This document shows positions 53,425-61,525 of a DNA stretch of 64,000 nucleotides, in pieces; position 1 is the first letter of the stretch; the number at the start of each line of letters is the position of its first letter. The notes under the pieces were generated by a model, which worked only from the letters and a program-made list of their open reading frames with translations, was not told the origin of the DNA and made no database searches. Position numbers and translations under genes: made by a program. The DNA comes from Dysgonomonas gadei ATCC BAA-286 (GTDB lineage Bacteria > Bacteroidota > Bacteroidia > Bacteroidales > Dysgonomonadaceae), in assembly GCF_000213555.1 (NCBI RefSeq), contig NZ_GL891980.1, forward strand, positions 558,001 to 622,000, read 5' to 3'.

Positions 53425-53439
53425 TACCTATTCTTTAAT

Positions 53440-53890
53440 CTCTTGCAAAAATTTTATCTATATAATCAGAGCCAATAGCCTTTAACTGATGGCTTGTAGC
53501 TCTTTGAAGTATTGATTGGCCCCTCCAACCTCCCCGAGGGGAGGCTACAGAGAGGGTCGAAGCTAATTAGCTCCGCTGACTATTGGTTCTTAATTTTTTC
53601 ATTCTTAATTATTAATTGCTTTCTGTGTTACCTTTGTTACCTTTTAACTAAAGATAGTTAACGGATGCAAAAATAACAAGATAAGAACGATGAAAATTCT
53701 GTCAGATGTGTCAGGTTTTAACCAAACATGGTTAATAAACGTGAATATGGTGATAAGCTAGAATTTGCGTCTTTGCGTGAGAATACTATTAACTGTAAAT
53801 CACTTATACGATAGCCTGAGCTAACGGCTAAAAGCTATCAGCTAATAGCTAAAATATGTGTTACCTTTGTTACTTTTTTTACCTTTTTTA
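53440..53890. repeat. Mosaic repeat island 5 (gene-free)
   Basis: The 664 bases between the TPR gene and thrS carry module A (53454-53517), module B (CCCTCCAACCTCCCCGAGGGG from 53521), an ATTCTTAATTATTAATT word (53601-53617) and TTACCTTTGTTACCTTTTAA (about 53628-53647). The GCGTCTTTGCGTGA tract (53767-53780) is the inverse of the 9.5-kb GCAAAGACGC tract. Module E is at about 53808-53885. The order differs from island 1, so modules recombine or insert separately. No gene is seen. Confidence 0.75.
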
Positions 53891-53959
53891 TAACCGGTCA
53901 TCAATAGCCGCTTACCGAAATAAAATAGACAGAATATCACATCTGTTACAAAAAATGAT

Positions 53960-53967
53960 TATTTTTG
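53960..53967 (+). promoter_or_regulatory. -7 element of the thrS operon
   Basis: TATTTTTG, a perfect TAnnTTTG, gives a leader of about 50 bases that contains a hairpin (53981-54002). Confidence 0.6.
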
Positions 53968-53980
53968 CAAGTTCAAAAAA

Positions 53981-54002
53981 GCAGCTTGTTTGTAGGAGCT
54001 GC
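53981..54002 (+). promoter_or_regulatory. Hairpin in the thrS leader
   Basis: GCAGCT (53981-53986) pairs with AGCTGC (53997-54002) around the loop TGTTTGTAGG, which contains TGT twice. In E. coli, ThrRS represses its own mRNA by binding tRNA-Thr-like leader hairpins; a similar role here is speculative. Confidence 0.45.
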
Positions 54003-54023
54003 ATAATTAAATAGAAACTAAAA

Positions 54024-55976
54024 ATGATAAAAATTACATTTCCGGATGGTTCTGTGCGAGAATTTGCAAAAGGAACCACATCGATGCAGATAGCAGAAAG
54101 CATCAGTTCGCGTCTGGCTCAGGACGTACTTGCAGCCAAAGTCAATGGACAAGTATGGGATTTGACCCGTCCAATAGACGAAGACGCGACGATCGAACTG
54201 CTGAAATGGGAAGATGAAGACGGCAAGCACGCTTATTGGCATTCTTCCGCCCATCTTATGGCCGAAGCCATACAGATACTTTATCCTCATGCCAAATTTG
54301 GTATCGGACCTGCCATCGAAAATGGATTTTATTATGATATAGACTTTGGTGATACTCCCGTAAAAGATGCGGACTTTGCTAAGATAGAAGCAAAGATGAT
54401 GGAGCTTATCGCCAATAAGGAAGAAATCAAACGTCAGAACATTACCAAATCAGATGCAATAAAGATGTTCGATGCCCGTCACGAGAACTATAAAGTAGAG
54501 CTAATAAACGATCTGGAGGACGGTACCATCACAACATATACACAAGGTGTGTTTACAGACCTTTGCCGCGGGCCGCACTTACCCAATACATCTTACATTA
54601 AGGCTGTAAAAATCCTTAGTGCGGCAGGTGCATACTGGCGTGGCGATGAAAAGCGTAAACAACTTACCCGTCTCTACGGTATCACTTTCCCTAAAAAGAA
54701 AATGCTGGACGAGTATCTGATAATGCTTGAAGAAGCCAAAAAGCGCGATCACCGCAAGATCGGAAAAGAGCTGGAATTGTTCGCTTTTTCCGAAAACGTA
54801 GGAAAAGGGCTTCCATTATGGCTTCCACGTGGTACTCAGTTACGTTTGAAACTAGAGGATTTCTTAAAGAAAATCCAGCGTAAGTTTGATTACCAGCAGG
54901 TAATGACTCCGCACATAGGCAGTAAGATATTGTATGTTACTTCGGGACATTACGAAAAGTACGGTAAGGATTCTTTCCAGCCTATCCATACACCGGAAGA
55001 AGGAGAAGAGTTCTTATTGAAACCGATGAACTGTCCTCACCACTGCGAGATTTACAAAATAATTCCACGCTCATACAAAGACCTGCCTTTGCGTCTGGCT
55101 GAGTTTGGCACTGTTTACCGTTACGAACAAAGCGGGGAACTTCATGGCTTAACCCGTGTCCGTGGATTTACTCAGGACGATGCGCATATATTCTGTACAC
55201 CTGAGCAATTGAAAGCTGAATTCCTGAAAGTGATGGACATTGTTTTCATTATCTTTAAGGCGCTTGACTTCGAAAATTTCGAAGCCCAGATATCTTTGCG
55301 CGACCCTGAAAACCGCGAAAAATATATTGGTAGCGATGAAAACTGGGAAAAAGCAGAGCGGGCTATTATAGAAGCCTGTGAAGAAAAAGGCCTGCCTGCA
55401 AAAGTTGAACTTGGTGAAGCGGCCTTCTATGGTCCCAAACTCGACTTTATGGTAAAAGACGCCTTGGGCCGCCGCTGGCAGCTGGGAACAATACAGGTTG
55501 ACTATAATCTCCCTGAACGTTTCGAACTCGAATATACAGGAGCGGACAACCAAAAACACCGTCCGGTGATGATTCACCGTGCTCCGTTTGGCTCGATGGA
55601 ACGCTTCATTGCAGTGCTTATCGAGCATACTGCAGGTAAATTCCCGTTATGGCTGGCGCCTGACCAGGTGGTAATATTACCTATCAGCGAGAAGTTCAAT
55701 GATTATGCTCACAGAGTGAACAGCTATTTCAAGCAACAGGGAATTAGTTCGCAGGTGGATGACCGTAATGAAAAGATCGGACGTAAAATCCGCGATAATG
55801 AGTTGAAAAGAATCCCTTATTTACTCATTGTAGGCGAGAAAGAAGCAGAAACAGAAGAAGTTTCGGTAAGAAAACAGGGTGAAGGTGATAAAGGTTCGAT
55901 GAAATTTACTAACTTTGCTGCCCAATTGAATGAAGAAGTAGAGAAAATGATGAATGCATGGGAGCAGCAATCCTAA
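54024..55976 (+). CDS. thrS: Threonyl-tRNA synthetase
   Basis: This 650-residue protein has a TGS domain (1-62) and an editing domain with His73 and His77 (HSSAHLM). The class II core contains the zinc ligands (MNCPHHCEIY with Cys, RYEQSGELHGLTRVRGFTQDDAHIF with His), and an anticodon-binding domain follows (QVVILPISEKFNDYA). It charges tRNA-Thr and removes mis-added serine. It heads the conserved thrS-infC-rpmI-rplT cluster. Confidence 0.97.
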   Translation: MIKITFPDGSVREFAKGTTSMQIAESISSRLAQDVLAAKVNGQVWDLTRPIDEDATIELLKWEDEDGKHAYWHSSAHLMAEAIQILYPHAKFGIGPAIENGFYYDIDFGDTPVKDADFAKIEAKMMELIANKEEIKRQNITKSDAIKMFDARHENYKVELINDLEDGTITTYTQGVFTDLCRGPHLPNTSYIKAVKILSAAGAYWRGDEKRKQLTRLYGITFPKKKMLDEYLIMLEEAKKRDHRKIGKELELFAFSENVGKGLPLWLPRGTQLRLKLEDFLKKIQRKFDYQQVMTPHIGSKILYVTSGHYEKYGKDSFQPIHTPEEGEEFLLKPMNCPHHCEIYKIIPRSYKDLPLRLAEFGTVYRYEQSGELHGLTRVRGFTQDDAHIFCTPEQLKAEFLKVMDIVFIIFKALDFENFEAQISLRDPENREKYIGSDENWEKAERAIIEACEEKGLPAKVELGEAAFYGPKLDFMVKDALGRRWQLGTIQVDYNLPERFELEYTGADNQKHRPVMIHRAPFGSMERFIAVLIEHTAGKFPLWLAPDQVVILPISEKFNDYAHRVNSYFKQQGISSQVDDRNEKIGRKIRDNELKRIPYLLIVGEKEAETEEVSVRKQGEGDKGSMKFTNFAAQLNEEVEKMMNAWEQQS

Positions 55977-56048
55977 GTATTCGTTATTTATATTTTTGAA
56001 AATTAAATATTTAAATAAAAAAGATAAAGGAATTCTAACAGTTTTTGA

Positions 56049-56681
56049 ATGAGAAACAACAGATTTAATAATCGCAAAGAAGAGTTACACAAAATCAATG
56101 GAAATATTCGGGCTCGGGAAGTCCGTTTAGTCGGTGACAATGTAGAACAAGGTGTATACACCATAAACGAAGCCTTACGACTAGCTGATGACCTCGAACT
56201 TGATTTGGTTGAAATTTCTCCAACAGCCGATCCCCCTGTTTGTAGAATCACCGATTATCAGAAGTTCCTTTATCAGCAGAAGAAAAAACAGAAAGAAGCT
56301 AAAGCCAAGTCTGTAAAAGTTGTGGTAAAAGAGATCCGTTTCGGACCACAAACCGATGACCATGACTTTAACTTTAAGCTCAATCATGCGAAAAACTTCC
56401 TTGAAGAAGGAGCAAAAGTGAAAGCTTATGTATTCTTCAAAGGACGTTCGATCCTGTTTAAGGAACAAGGAGAGGTCCTTCTACTCCGTTTTGCTACAGA
56501 ACTTGAAGATTTAGGAAAAGTAGATCAACTGCCTGCACTTGAAGGTAAAAAGATGATTATGATGCTTTCCCCTAAGAAGCAACCGGTAAAAGCTCCGGCT
56601 CCGGCTAAACCGAAAGACGGTGAGAAAAAGGTTATCGAGAAAAAAGCAGACAAACCAAAAGAAGAGAATAACGAAGAATAA
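56049..56681 (+). CDS. infC: Translation initiation factor IF-3
   Basis: This 210-residue protein has the IF-3 N domain (INGNIRAREVRLVGDNVEQG, EALRLADDLELDLVEISPTADPPVCRITDYQKFLYQ) and C domain (VKEIRFGPQTDDHDFNFKLNHAKNFLEEG). A Lys/Glu/Pro-rich tail of about 30 residues is extra. The start is a normal ATG, not the rare codon used by E. coli for autoregulation. IF-3 proofreads initiator tRNA on the 30S subunit. Confidence 0.96.
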   Translation: MRNNRFNNRKEELHKINGNIRAREVRLVGDNVEQGVYTINEALRLADDLELDLVEISPTADPPVCRITDYQKFLYQQKKKQKEAKAKSVKVVVKEIRFGPQTDDHDFNFKLNHAKNFLEEGAKVKAYVFFKGRSILFKEQGEVLLLRFATELEDLGKVDQLPALEGKKMIMMLSPKKQPVKAPAPAKPKDGEKKVIEKKADKPKEENNEE

Positions 56682-56735
56682 ACGAATACTTTGTATGTAT
56701 CCGTACTTTATAAATAATTAAATTAATAAACTGAG

Positions 56736-56933
56736 ATGCCAAAAATGAAGACTAATTCCGGTGCCAAAAAGAGGTTCGCCCTTACCGGATCAGGAAAAAT
56801 CAAAAGAAAACATGCTTTCAAAAGTCACATCCTGACTAAGAAAACGAAAAAACAAAAGAGAAATCTTACTCACTCTTCACTTGTTCACAAAGTAGACGAG
56901 AAAGCGGTGAAAAAATTATTAGCTCTTAAATAA
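56736..56933 (+). CDS. rpmI: 50S ribosomal protein L35
   Basis: This 65-residue basic protein, PKMKTNSGAKKRFALTGSGKIKRKHA, has the L35 signature and length, and sits between infC and rplT as in most bacteria. Confidence 0.97.
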   Translation: MPKMKTNSGAKKRFALTGSGKIKRKHAFKSHILTKKTKKQKRNLTHSSLVHKVDEKAVKKLLALK

Positions 56934-57039
56934 TCTATTTCGTTTTACAAAAGCAAGTTTTAAAGATTTATTAACCGGATGTATGCACCAAAGAGTTCCC
57001 AAACGAAGGGAGCCGCTGACATTCAAAACAATGTAAATT

Positions 57040-57384
57040 ATGCCAAGATCAGTCAATCATGTTGCTTCGCGCAACCGCAGAAAAAAAGTACTAAAACTAA
57101 CAAGAGGTTATTATGGAGCCCGCAAAAATGTGTGGACAGTAGCCAAAAACACATGGGAAAAAGGTCTTACCTATGCATTCCGTGACCGTCGTGCTAAAAA
57201 ACGCAACTTCCGCGCACTGTGGATACAACGTATCAACGCTGCTGCACGCCTTGAAGGAATGTCTTATTCCCGCCTGATGGGAGCTCTTCACAAAAACGGA
57301 GTGGAAATCAATCGCAAAGTTCTTGCCGACCTAGCTATGAACCATCCTGAAGCGTTCAAAGCAATTGTAGATAAAGTAAAATAA
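57040..57384 (+). CDS. rplT: 50S ribosomal protein L20
   Basis: This 114-residue protein, with PRSVNHVASRNRRKKVLKLTRGYYGARKN, KRNFRALWIQRINAAAR and SYSRLMGALHKNGVEINRKVLADLA, has every usual L20 block. L20 is an early 50S assembly protein and can repress its own operon in some bacteria. A terminator follows, ending the thrS-infC-rpmI-rplT transcript. Confidence 0.97.
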   Translation: MPRSVNHVASRNRRKKVLKLTRGYYGARKNVWTVAKNTWEKGLTYAFRDRRAKKRNFRALWIQRINAAARLEGMSYSRLMGALHKNGVEINRKVLADLAMNHPEAFKAIVDKVK

Positions 57385-57402
57385 ATCACTTTACTATATA
57401 AG

Positions 57403-57434
57403 AAAGACCTGACAAAATTGTCCGGTCTTTTTTT
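57403..57434 (+). terminator. Terminator after rplT
   Basis: AAAGACC (57403-57409) pairs with GGTCTTT (57424-57430), with inner GACA/TGTC pairs, followed by T residues. Confidence 0.88.
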
Positions 57435-57490
57435 ATTTAATCCGGATAATAATTTCTTGAAATTCTTATATCTAATTGTTAAAAAAGAGA

Positions 57491-57498
57491 TACATTTG
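57491..57498 (+). promoter_or_regulatory. -7 element of the DUF1080 gene
   Basis: TACATTTG matches TAnnTTTG and lies 44 bases before the ATG at 57543. Confidence 0.5.
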
Positions 57499-57542
57499 TT
57501 CACCTTATGATTTATTTAAATGTATTACTAAAAACAAATGCC

Positions 57543-58208
57543 ATGAAACGTATCTTTTTAATCTCATCAGTTTTATTAATTGCCTGTTCTTTATCCGTTT
57601 TATCAGCTAACAAAAACAAATGGAAACCACTCTTCGGGACTAATCTTTCAGACGCAAATTACAACCCGGAAGTATGGAGCGAAAAAGACGGAGTACTAGG
57701 TGCCATAAAAGACGAATCTATCTGGACTACCACCGAATATGAAAACTTTGAGCTTGATCTCGAATTCAAAACAGATGAAGCAACCAATAGCGGAGTAGTC
57801 GTTTACTGTACAGATACCAAGAACTGGATACCCAATTCGGTAGAAATACAAATAGCCGATGACCATAGCGAGCATTTCAAGAATGCCAAGCCATACGAAA
57901 AATGCGGTGCTATCTATGGCCATCTGGGTGCAAACAAAGACAAAGTAGTAAAGAAACCGGGAGAATGGAACCACATGCATATAAAATGTGAAGGACAGCA
58001 TATCACTGTGACACTTAATGGACAGAAAGTTACAGAGATGGATATGAGCAAATGGACTTCGGGGACAACAAATCCTGATGGAACAAAAATTCCAAGTTGG
58101 CTGCCTAAACCATTCGCCGAACTACCGACAAAAGGATTTATCGGTTTGCAGGGAAAACATGGGAACTCCTTAATCTGGTTCCGCAATACAAAAATACGTA
58201 GTTTATAA
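57543..58208 (+). CDS. DUF1080 family protein (3-keto-disaccharide hydrolase-like)
   Basis: The ATG at 57543 gives 221 residues beginning with a signal peptide (MKRIFLISSVLLIACSLSVLSA). The mature part is a concanavalin-like beta sandwich: WKPLFGTNLSDANY, then FELDLEFKTDEATNSGVVVYC, SVEIQIADDHS, KPGEWNHMHIKCEGQHITVTLNGQKV and IGLQGKHGNSLIWFRNTKI. This is the DUF1080 fold, of which some members hydrolyse 3-keto-glycosides. No partner oxidoreductase is nearby, so a carbohydrate substrate is a family-based guess. Confidence 0.87.
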   Translation: MKRIFLISSVLLIACSLSVLSANKNKWKPLFGTNLSDANYNPEVWSEKDGVLGAIKDESIWTTTEYENFELDLEFKTDEATNSGVVVYCTDTKNWIPNSVEIQIADDHSEHFKNAKPYEKCGAIYGHLGANKDKVVKKPGEWNHMHIKCEGQHITVTLNGQKVTEMDMSKWTSGTTNPDGTKIPSWLPKPFAELPTKGFIGLQGKHGNSLIWFRNTKIRSL

Positions 58209-58280
58209 TAACGATCTGAATATCTGATTTACTTACGAATAGGGCGATAAAATCATTTATCGCCCTATTCGTTATACCAC

Positions 58281-58327
58281 AATGTCCTTTTTTTACAAGA
58301 CAAAGAAAAGATAAGTACTTAACTTTG
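58281..58327 (+). promoter_or_regulatory. Putative operator plus promoter of the AraC-type regulator gene
   Basis: AATGTCCTTTTTTTACAAGA (58281-58300) is identical to the sequence at 59165-59184. After 19 bases comes a -7 element TAACTTTG (58320-58327). No TTTG -33 is present; the repeat takes that place, as at activator-dependent promoters. Confidence 0.65.
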
Positions 58328-58359
58328 CACCTATTTCATTTTTTCATATATTTATCTTA

Positions 58360-59157
58360 ATGGAAACTTTCAGATTCATACAACCTTCACCAATACTGGC
58401 TCCATTTATTAAGCACTATTGGATATTGGAAATAGATGGGATTAATACCGTTTCGGAGCGGGTAATCCCTACGGGATTTATGCAAATGATTTTCCACCGT
58501 GGTGACAGAATGAACACACTATCCGATAATAAAATGCAACCCCAATCATTTATTTGCGGACAATCGACAGGTTTTACAGATTTAGTGTCTACCGGTAAAG
58601 TAAATATGATTGTCGTTGTTTTCCATCCTTTCGGAACCAAAGCATTCTTTCCGATGCCTATGAATGAGTTTTATAGAATGGACGTATCGTTTAGTGACTT
58701 CAATGATAATTCTCTGAGAGAGTTAGAAGACCGTATATATCATGAAAAAGATAATAATAAAGCAATTGCCCTAATAGAATCCACACTTATTTCCCGTCTA
58801 AGGGTATTCGACAATCACAATTGGAAGCGGATAACGGAAGTAATAAAGGCCATAAATCACAAGCACCAGTCCAGTATTGCATCTTTATCTGAAATAGCAT
58901 GCCTTAGCTATAAGCAGTTTAATCGTATATTTACAGAATATGTGGGCACTAATCCGAAAGAGTTTACACGCATAGTACGCTTTCAGAGGGCATTATACAT
59001 CCTACAAAATACACCGTACATTAATATCACAGGCCTGGCCTTCGATTGCGGATATTACGACCAACCTCATCTGATAAAAGAATTTAAAGCTTTTTCCGGC
59101 TATACCCCTCCCGAATTTATGTCGGTTTGCACCCCTTATTCCGATTATTTCTCGTAG
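58360..59157 (+). CDS. AraC-family transcriptional regulator
   Basis: This 265-residue protein has an N-terminal sensor-like domain (PSPILAPFIKHYWILEID, ERVIPTGFMQMIFHRGD), related to the DUF6597 type. The C-terminal double helix-turn-helix starts around residue 155 and includes SLSEIACLSYKQFNRIFTEYVGTNPKEF and ITGLAFDCGYYDQPHLIKEFKAFSGYTPPEF. The effector is unknown. The gene is directly followed by a VOC protein gene whose promoter carries an identical 20-bp site, so both are likely targets of this regulator. Confidence 0.9.
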   Translation: METFRFIQPSPILAPFIKHYWILEIDGINTVSERVIPTGFMQMIFHRGDRMNTLSDNKMQPQSFICGQSTGFTDLVSTGKVNMIVVVFHPFGTKAFFPMPMNEFYRMDVSFSDFNDNSLRELEDRIYHEKDNNKAIALIESTLISRLRVFDNHNWKRITEVIKAINHKHQSSIASLSEIACLSYKQFNRIFTEYVGTNPKEFTRIVRFQRALYILQNTPYINITGLAFDCGYYDQPHLIKEFKAFSGYTPPEFMSVCTPYSDYFS

Positions 59158-59164
59158 CAGATTG

Positions 59165-59211
59165 AATGTCCTTTTTTTACAAGATCCCGAAAGCCGGACA
59201 CATTACTTTTG
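59165..59211 (+). promoter_or_regulatory. Putative operator plus promoter of the VOC gene
   Basis: The 20-bp copy at 59165-59184 is followed after 19 bases by TACTTTTG (59204-59211). Both the sequence and the spacing equal those before the AraC-type gene. Confidence 0.7.
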
Positions 59212-59236
59212 TAAAGTCAAACTAAAAACAAATTTT

Positions 59237-59605
59237 ATGAAAAGACTAGTCGCATTTTTCGAAATTCCCTGCAAAGACTTTGACAGGGCAGTAAAGTTTT
59301 ATGAATCAATATTCGGTATCAGCATGAGCAAATGTGATTGCGAGCATGAAAAAATGGCTTTCTTTCCGGGTGAAGACGGTAAAAACTCCGGCGCAATTTC
59401 ATGGGCGGAAGATTTTATCCCGTCTCAAAACGGAGTTCTTATCAGCCTCAATTGTGAAGATATATCCGCTTCCTTAGCTATTGTTGAATCGAAGGGGGGA
59501 AAGGTCGTAATTCCTAAAACAAAAATAGAGGTCGAAGGGCTAGGGTATTTTTGTGTATTCGCCGACTGCGAGGGTAATCACATCGGGCTATATTCCGATA
59601 AATAA
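59237..59605 (+). CDS. VOC-family (glyoxalase/bleomycin-resistance fold) protein
   Basis: The ATG at 59237 gives 122 residues: MKRLVAFFEIPCKDFDRAVKFYESIFGI, then LISLNCEDISASLAIVESKGGKV and GYFCVFADCEGNHIGLYS. This is the paired beta-alpha-beta-beta-beta VOC pattern, with a closing conserved NHIGLYS. The fold covers glyoxalases, dioxygenases and antibiotic-binding proteins; the reaction here is unknown. The start at 59162 would lie inside the operator and is rejected. It appears to be a target of the adjacent AraC-type regulator. Confidence 0.88.
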   Translation: MKRLVAFFEIPCKDFDRAVKFYESIFGISMSKCDCEHEKMAFFPGEDGKNSGAISWAEDFIPSQNGVLISLNCEDISASLAIVESKGGKVVIPKTKIEVEGLGYFCVFADCEGNHIGLYSDK

Positions 59606-59614
59606 GGAGATAAA

Positions 59615-59642
59615 AAGAGGCTGCTGAAACGGGCAGCCTCTT
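59615..59642. terminator. Bidirectional terminator between the VOC and fumarase genes
   Basis: AAGAGGCTGC (59615-59624) pairs perfectly with GCAGCCTCTT (59633-59642) over an 8-base loop; A and T runs flank it on both sides, serving convergent genes. Confidence 0.75.
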
Positions 59643-59668
59643 GTATTTGTATTATAAACTAACCGGAT

Positions 59669-61309
59669 TCAGCACATCGCGCAATTAACCGGATTCAATT
59701 GTTGGAAGAAATCATTCCCCTTATCATCGACTAAGATGAACGCAGGGAAATCAACTACCTCAATTTTCCAGATAGCCTCCATGCCAAGTTCAGGATACTC
59801 AAGACACTCAAGGCTTTTGATGCTGTTCTGTGCCAGGATAGCCGCCGGACCACCTATACTACCCAGATAGAAGCCGCCATGCTTATGGCAGGCATCCGTT
59901 ACCTGCTGGCTACGGTTTCCTTTGGCAATCATGATAAGACTACCTCCTTGCGACTGAAATGAGTCGACATAGGAATCCATACGCCCCGCTGTAGTCGGGC
60001 CCATAGATCCGCTGGCATAGCCTTTCGGAGTTTTTGCCGGGCCTGCATAGTAAATAGGGTGATCTTTTATATATTGTGGTAAGCCTTCCCCGTTATCAAT
60101 TCGTTCCTGCAATTTTGCATGAGCAATATCACGCCCAACGATAATTGTGCCCGTAAGGGACAAACGGGTTGAAACAGGATATTTAGTCAGTTCTGCAAGA
60201 ATTTCTTTCATCGGACGGTTCAGGTCTATCTTTACTCCACCCGCTTCTCCTGCATTGCGTAATTCTTCAGGGATCAGACGAGCCGGATTATCTTCCAGTT
60301 TCTCCAACCAAACCCCGTCTTTATTGATTTTACCTTTAATATTCCTATCTGCCGAACAGGATACGCCCATTCCTACCGGACAAGAGGCTCCATGGCGAGG
60401 AAGACGGATCACACGGATATCGTGAGCAAAGAACTTACCACCGAATTGCGCTCCCAGACCTAACTCCTGGGCTGCCTTTAATAGTTTTGCCTCCATCTCC
60501 AGATCACGAAAAGCCTGACCACCTTCATTGCCTGAAGTAGGTAGGTTATCATAATATTTTGTAGAAGCCATCTTCACTGTCTTCAGATTTGTTTCGGCGG
60601 AAGTACCACCAATAGCAAATGCAATATGATAAGGAGGGCAAGCCGCAGTTCCCAAGGATTTCATTTTCTCTATAAGAAATTTTTCCAGTTTACCGGGAGT
60701 CAGCAATGCTTTCGTTTCCTGATAAAGATAAGTCTTATTAGCTGAGCCTCCACCTTTGGCTACAAATAAGAATTTATACTCATTACCGTTTACGGCATAT
60801 AAATCTATCTGCGCAGGAAGGTTGCTTCCTGTATTTATCTCCTTATACATGTCCAAGGGCGCATTCTGTGAATAGCGCAGATTGTCTTCTGTAAAGGTAT
60901 TATATACTCCTTTCGAAAGAGCTTCCTCATCATTTCCTCCAGTCCATACATTCTGACCTTTCTTACCCATTATAATCGCTGTACCTGTATCCTGACAGAA
61001 CGGTAGTATACCTTTAGCCGAGATCTCGGAGTTACGCAGAAAAGTAAGCGCCACAAACTTATCGTTATCACTGGCTTCGGGATCGGCAAGAATTTTCGCA
61101 ACCTGTTGCTGATGTTCGGGGCGAAGTAAAAATTCTACATTGTGGAATGCATGTTGAGCTAATAAAGTAAGTGCTTCCGGTGATACTTTTAAAATTTCCT
61201 GACCTTCAAAGTTTGCTGTAGAAACGAAGTCTTTCGACAAGAGATAATACTCTGTTGTATCTTTTCCAAGAGGGAAAGTTTCCTGATACTTAAACGGAGG
61301 TGTTGCCAT
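59669..61309 (-). CDS. Fumarate hydratase, class I
   Basis: This 546-residue protein has the class I (iron-sulfur) fumarase pattern. It starts FKYQETFPLGKDTTEYYLLSKDFV. LPFCQDTGTAIIMGKKG carries a cluster-ligand Cys, KSLGTAACPPYHIAF and GASCPVGMGVSCSADRN carry further Cys residues, and YASGSMGPTTAGRMDSYV follows. The length fits the fused single-chain type. It interconverts fumarate and malate, in either the reductive or oxidative branch of the TCA cycle, and its 4Fe-4S cluster is oxygen-sensitive, fitting an anaerobic or microaerobic lifestyle. Confidence 0.94.
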   Translation of the reverse strand: MATPPFKYQETFPLGKDTTEYYLLSKDFVSTANFEGQEILKVSPEALTLLAQHAFHNVEFLLRPEHQQQVAKILADPEASDNDKFVALTFLRNSEISAKGILPFCQDTGTAIIMGKKGQNVWTGGNDEEALSKGVYNTFTEDNLRYSQNAPLDMYKEINTGSNLPAQIDLYAVNGNEYKFLFVAKGGGSANKTYLYQETKALLTPGKLEKFLIEKMKSLGTAACPPYHIAFAIGGTSAETNLKTVKMASTKYYDNLPTSGNEGGQAFRDLEMEAKLLKAAQELGLGAQFGGKFFAHDIRVIRLPRHGASCPVGMGVSCSADRNIKGKINKDGVWLEKLEDNPARLIPEELRNAGEAGGVKIDLNRPMKEILAELTKYPVSTRLSLTGTIIVGRDIAHAKLQERIDNGEGLPQYIKDHPIYYAGPAKTPKGYASGSMGPTTAGRMDSYVDSFQSQGGSLIMIAKGNRSQQVTDACHKHGGFYLGSIGGPAAILAQNSIKSLECLEYPELGMEAIWKIEVVDFPAFILVDDKGNDFFQQLNPVNCAMC

Positions 61310-61342
61310 GAATTAATATTTTTATAGTTGATTTATTATATG

Positions 61343-61373
61343 CAAAAGTAGCAAATATCTACAACCTTATCAA
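61343..61373 (-). promoter_or_regulatory. Promoter of the fumarase gene
   Basis: On the minus strand TACTTTTG (bases 61350 to 61343) is preceded after 20 bases by TTG (61373 to 61371). It lies 33 bases upstream of the start at 61309. Confidence 0.65.
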
Positions 61374-61457
61374 GGATTGCAAGTCTATAAAATAACAAAA
61401 TGAAATTCTAATTATGCTAAATTTTGTAAGAGTAAAATATCTTTCAATAAAAACTTG

Positions 61458-61465
61458 TATATTTG
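61458..61465 (+). promoter_or_regulatory. -7 element of the unknown exported protein gene
   Basis: TATATTTG, a perfect TAnnTTTG, ends 60 bases before the ATG at 61526. Confidence 0.5.
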
Positions 61466-61525
61466 TTGCGTATATACTAACTAGGGTTATTATATCAAAT
61501 ACATAAATTGCATAAAGAGACACAA

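Noticed and set aside
57385..57480. A Bacteroidales-1 RNA downstream of rplT
   Set aside because: This RNA is known to occur often after L20 in the order, but here only a terminator and A+T-rich spacer are seen, with no promoter followed by a structured segment.
61508..61525. TTG at 61508 as the start of the unknown exported protein
   Set aside because: The ATG at 61526 starts right before the signal peptide; the six extra residues are polar.
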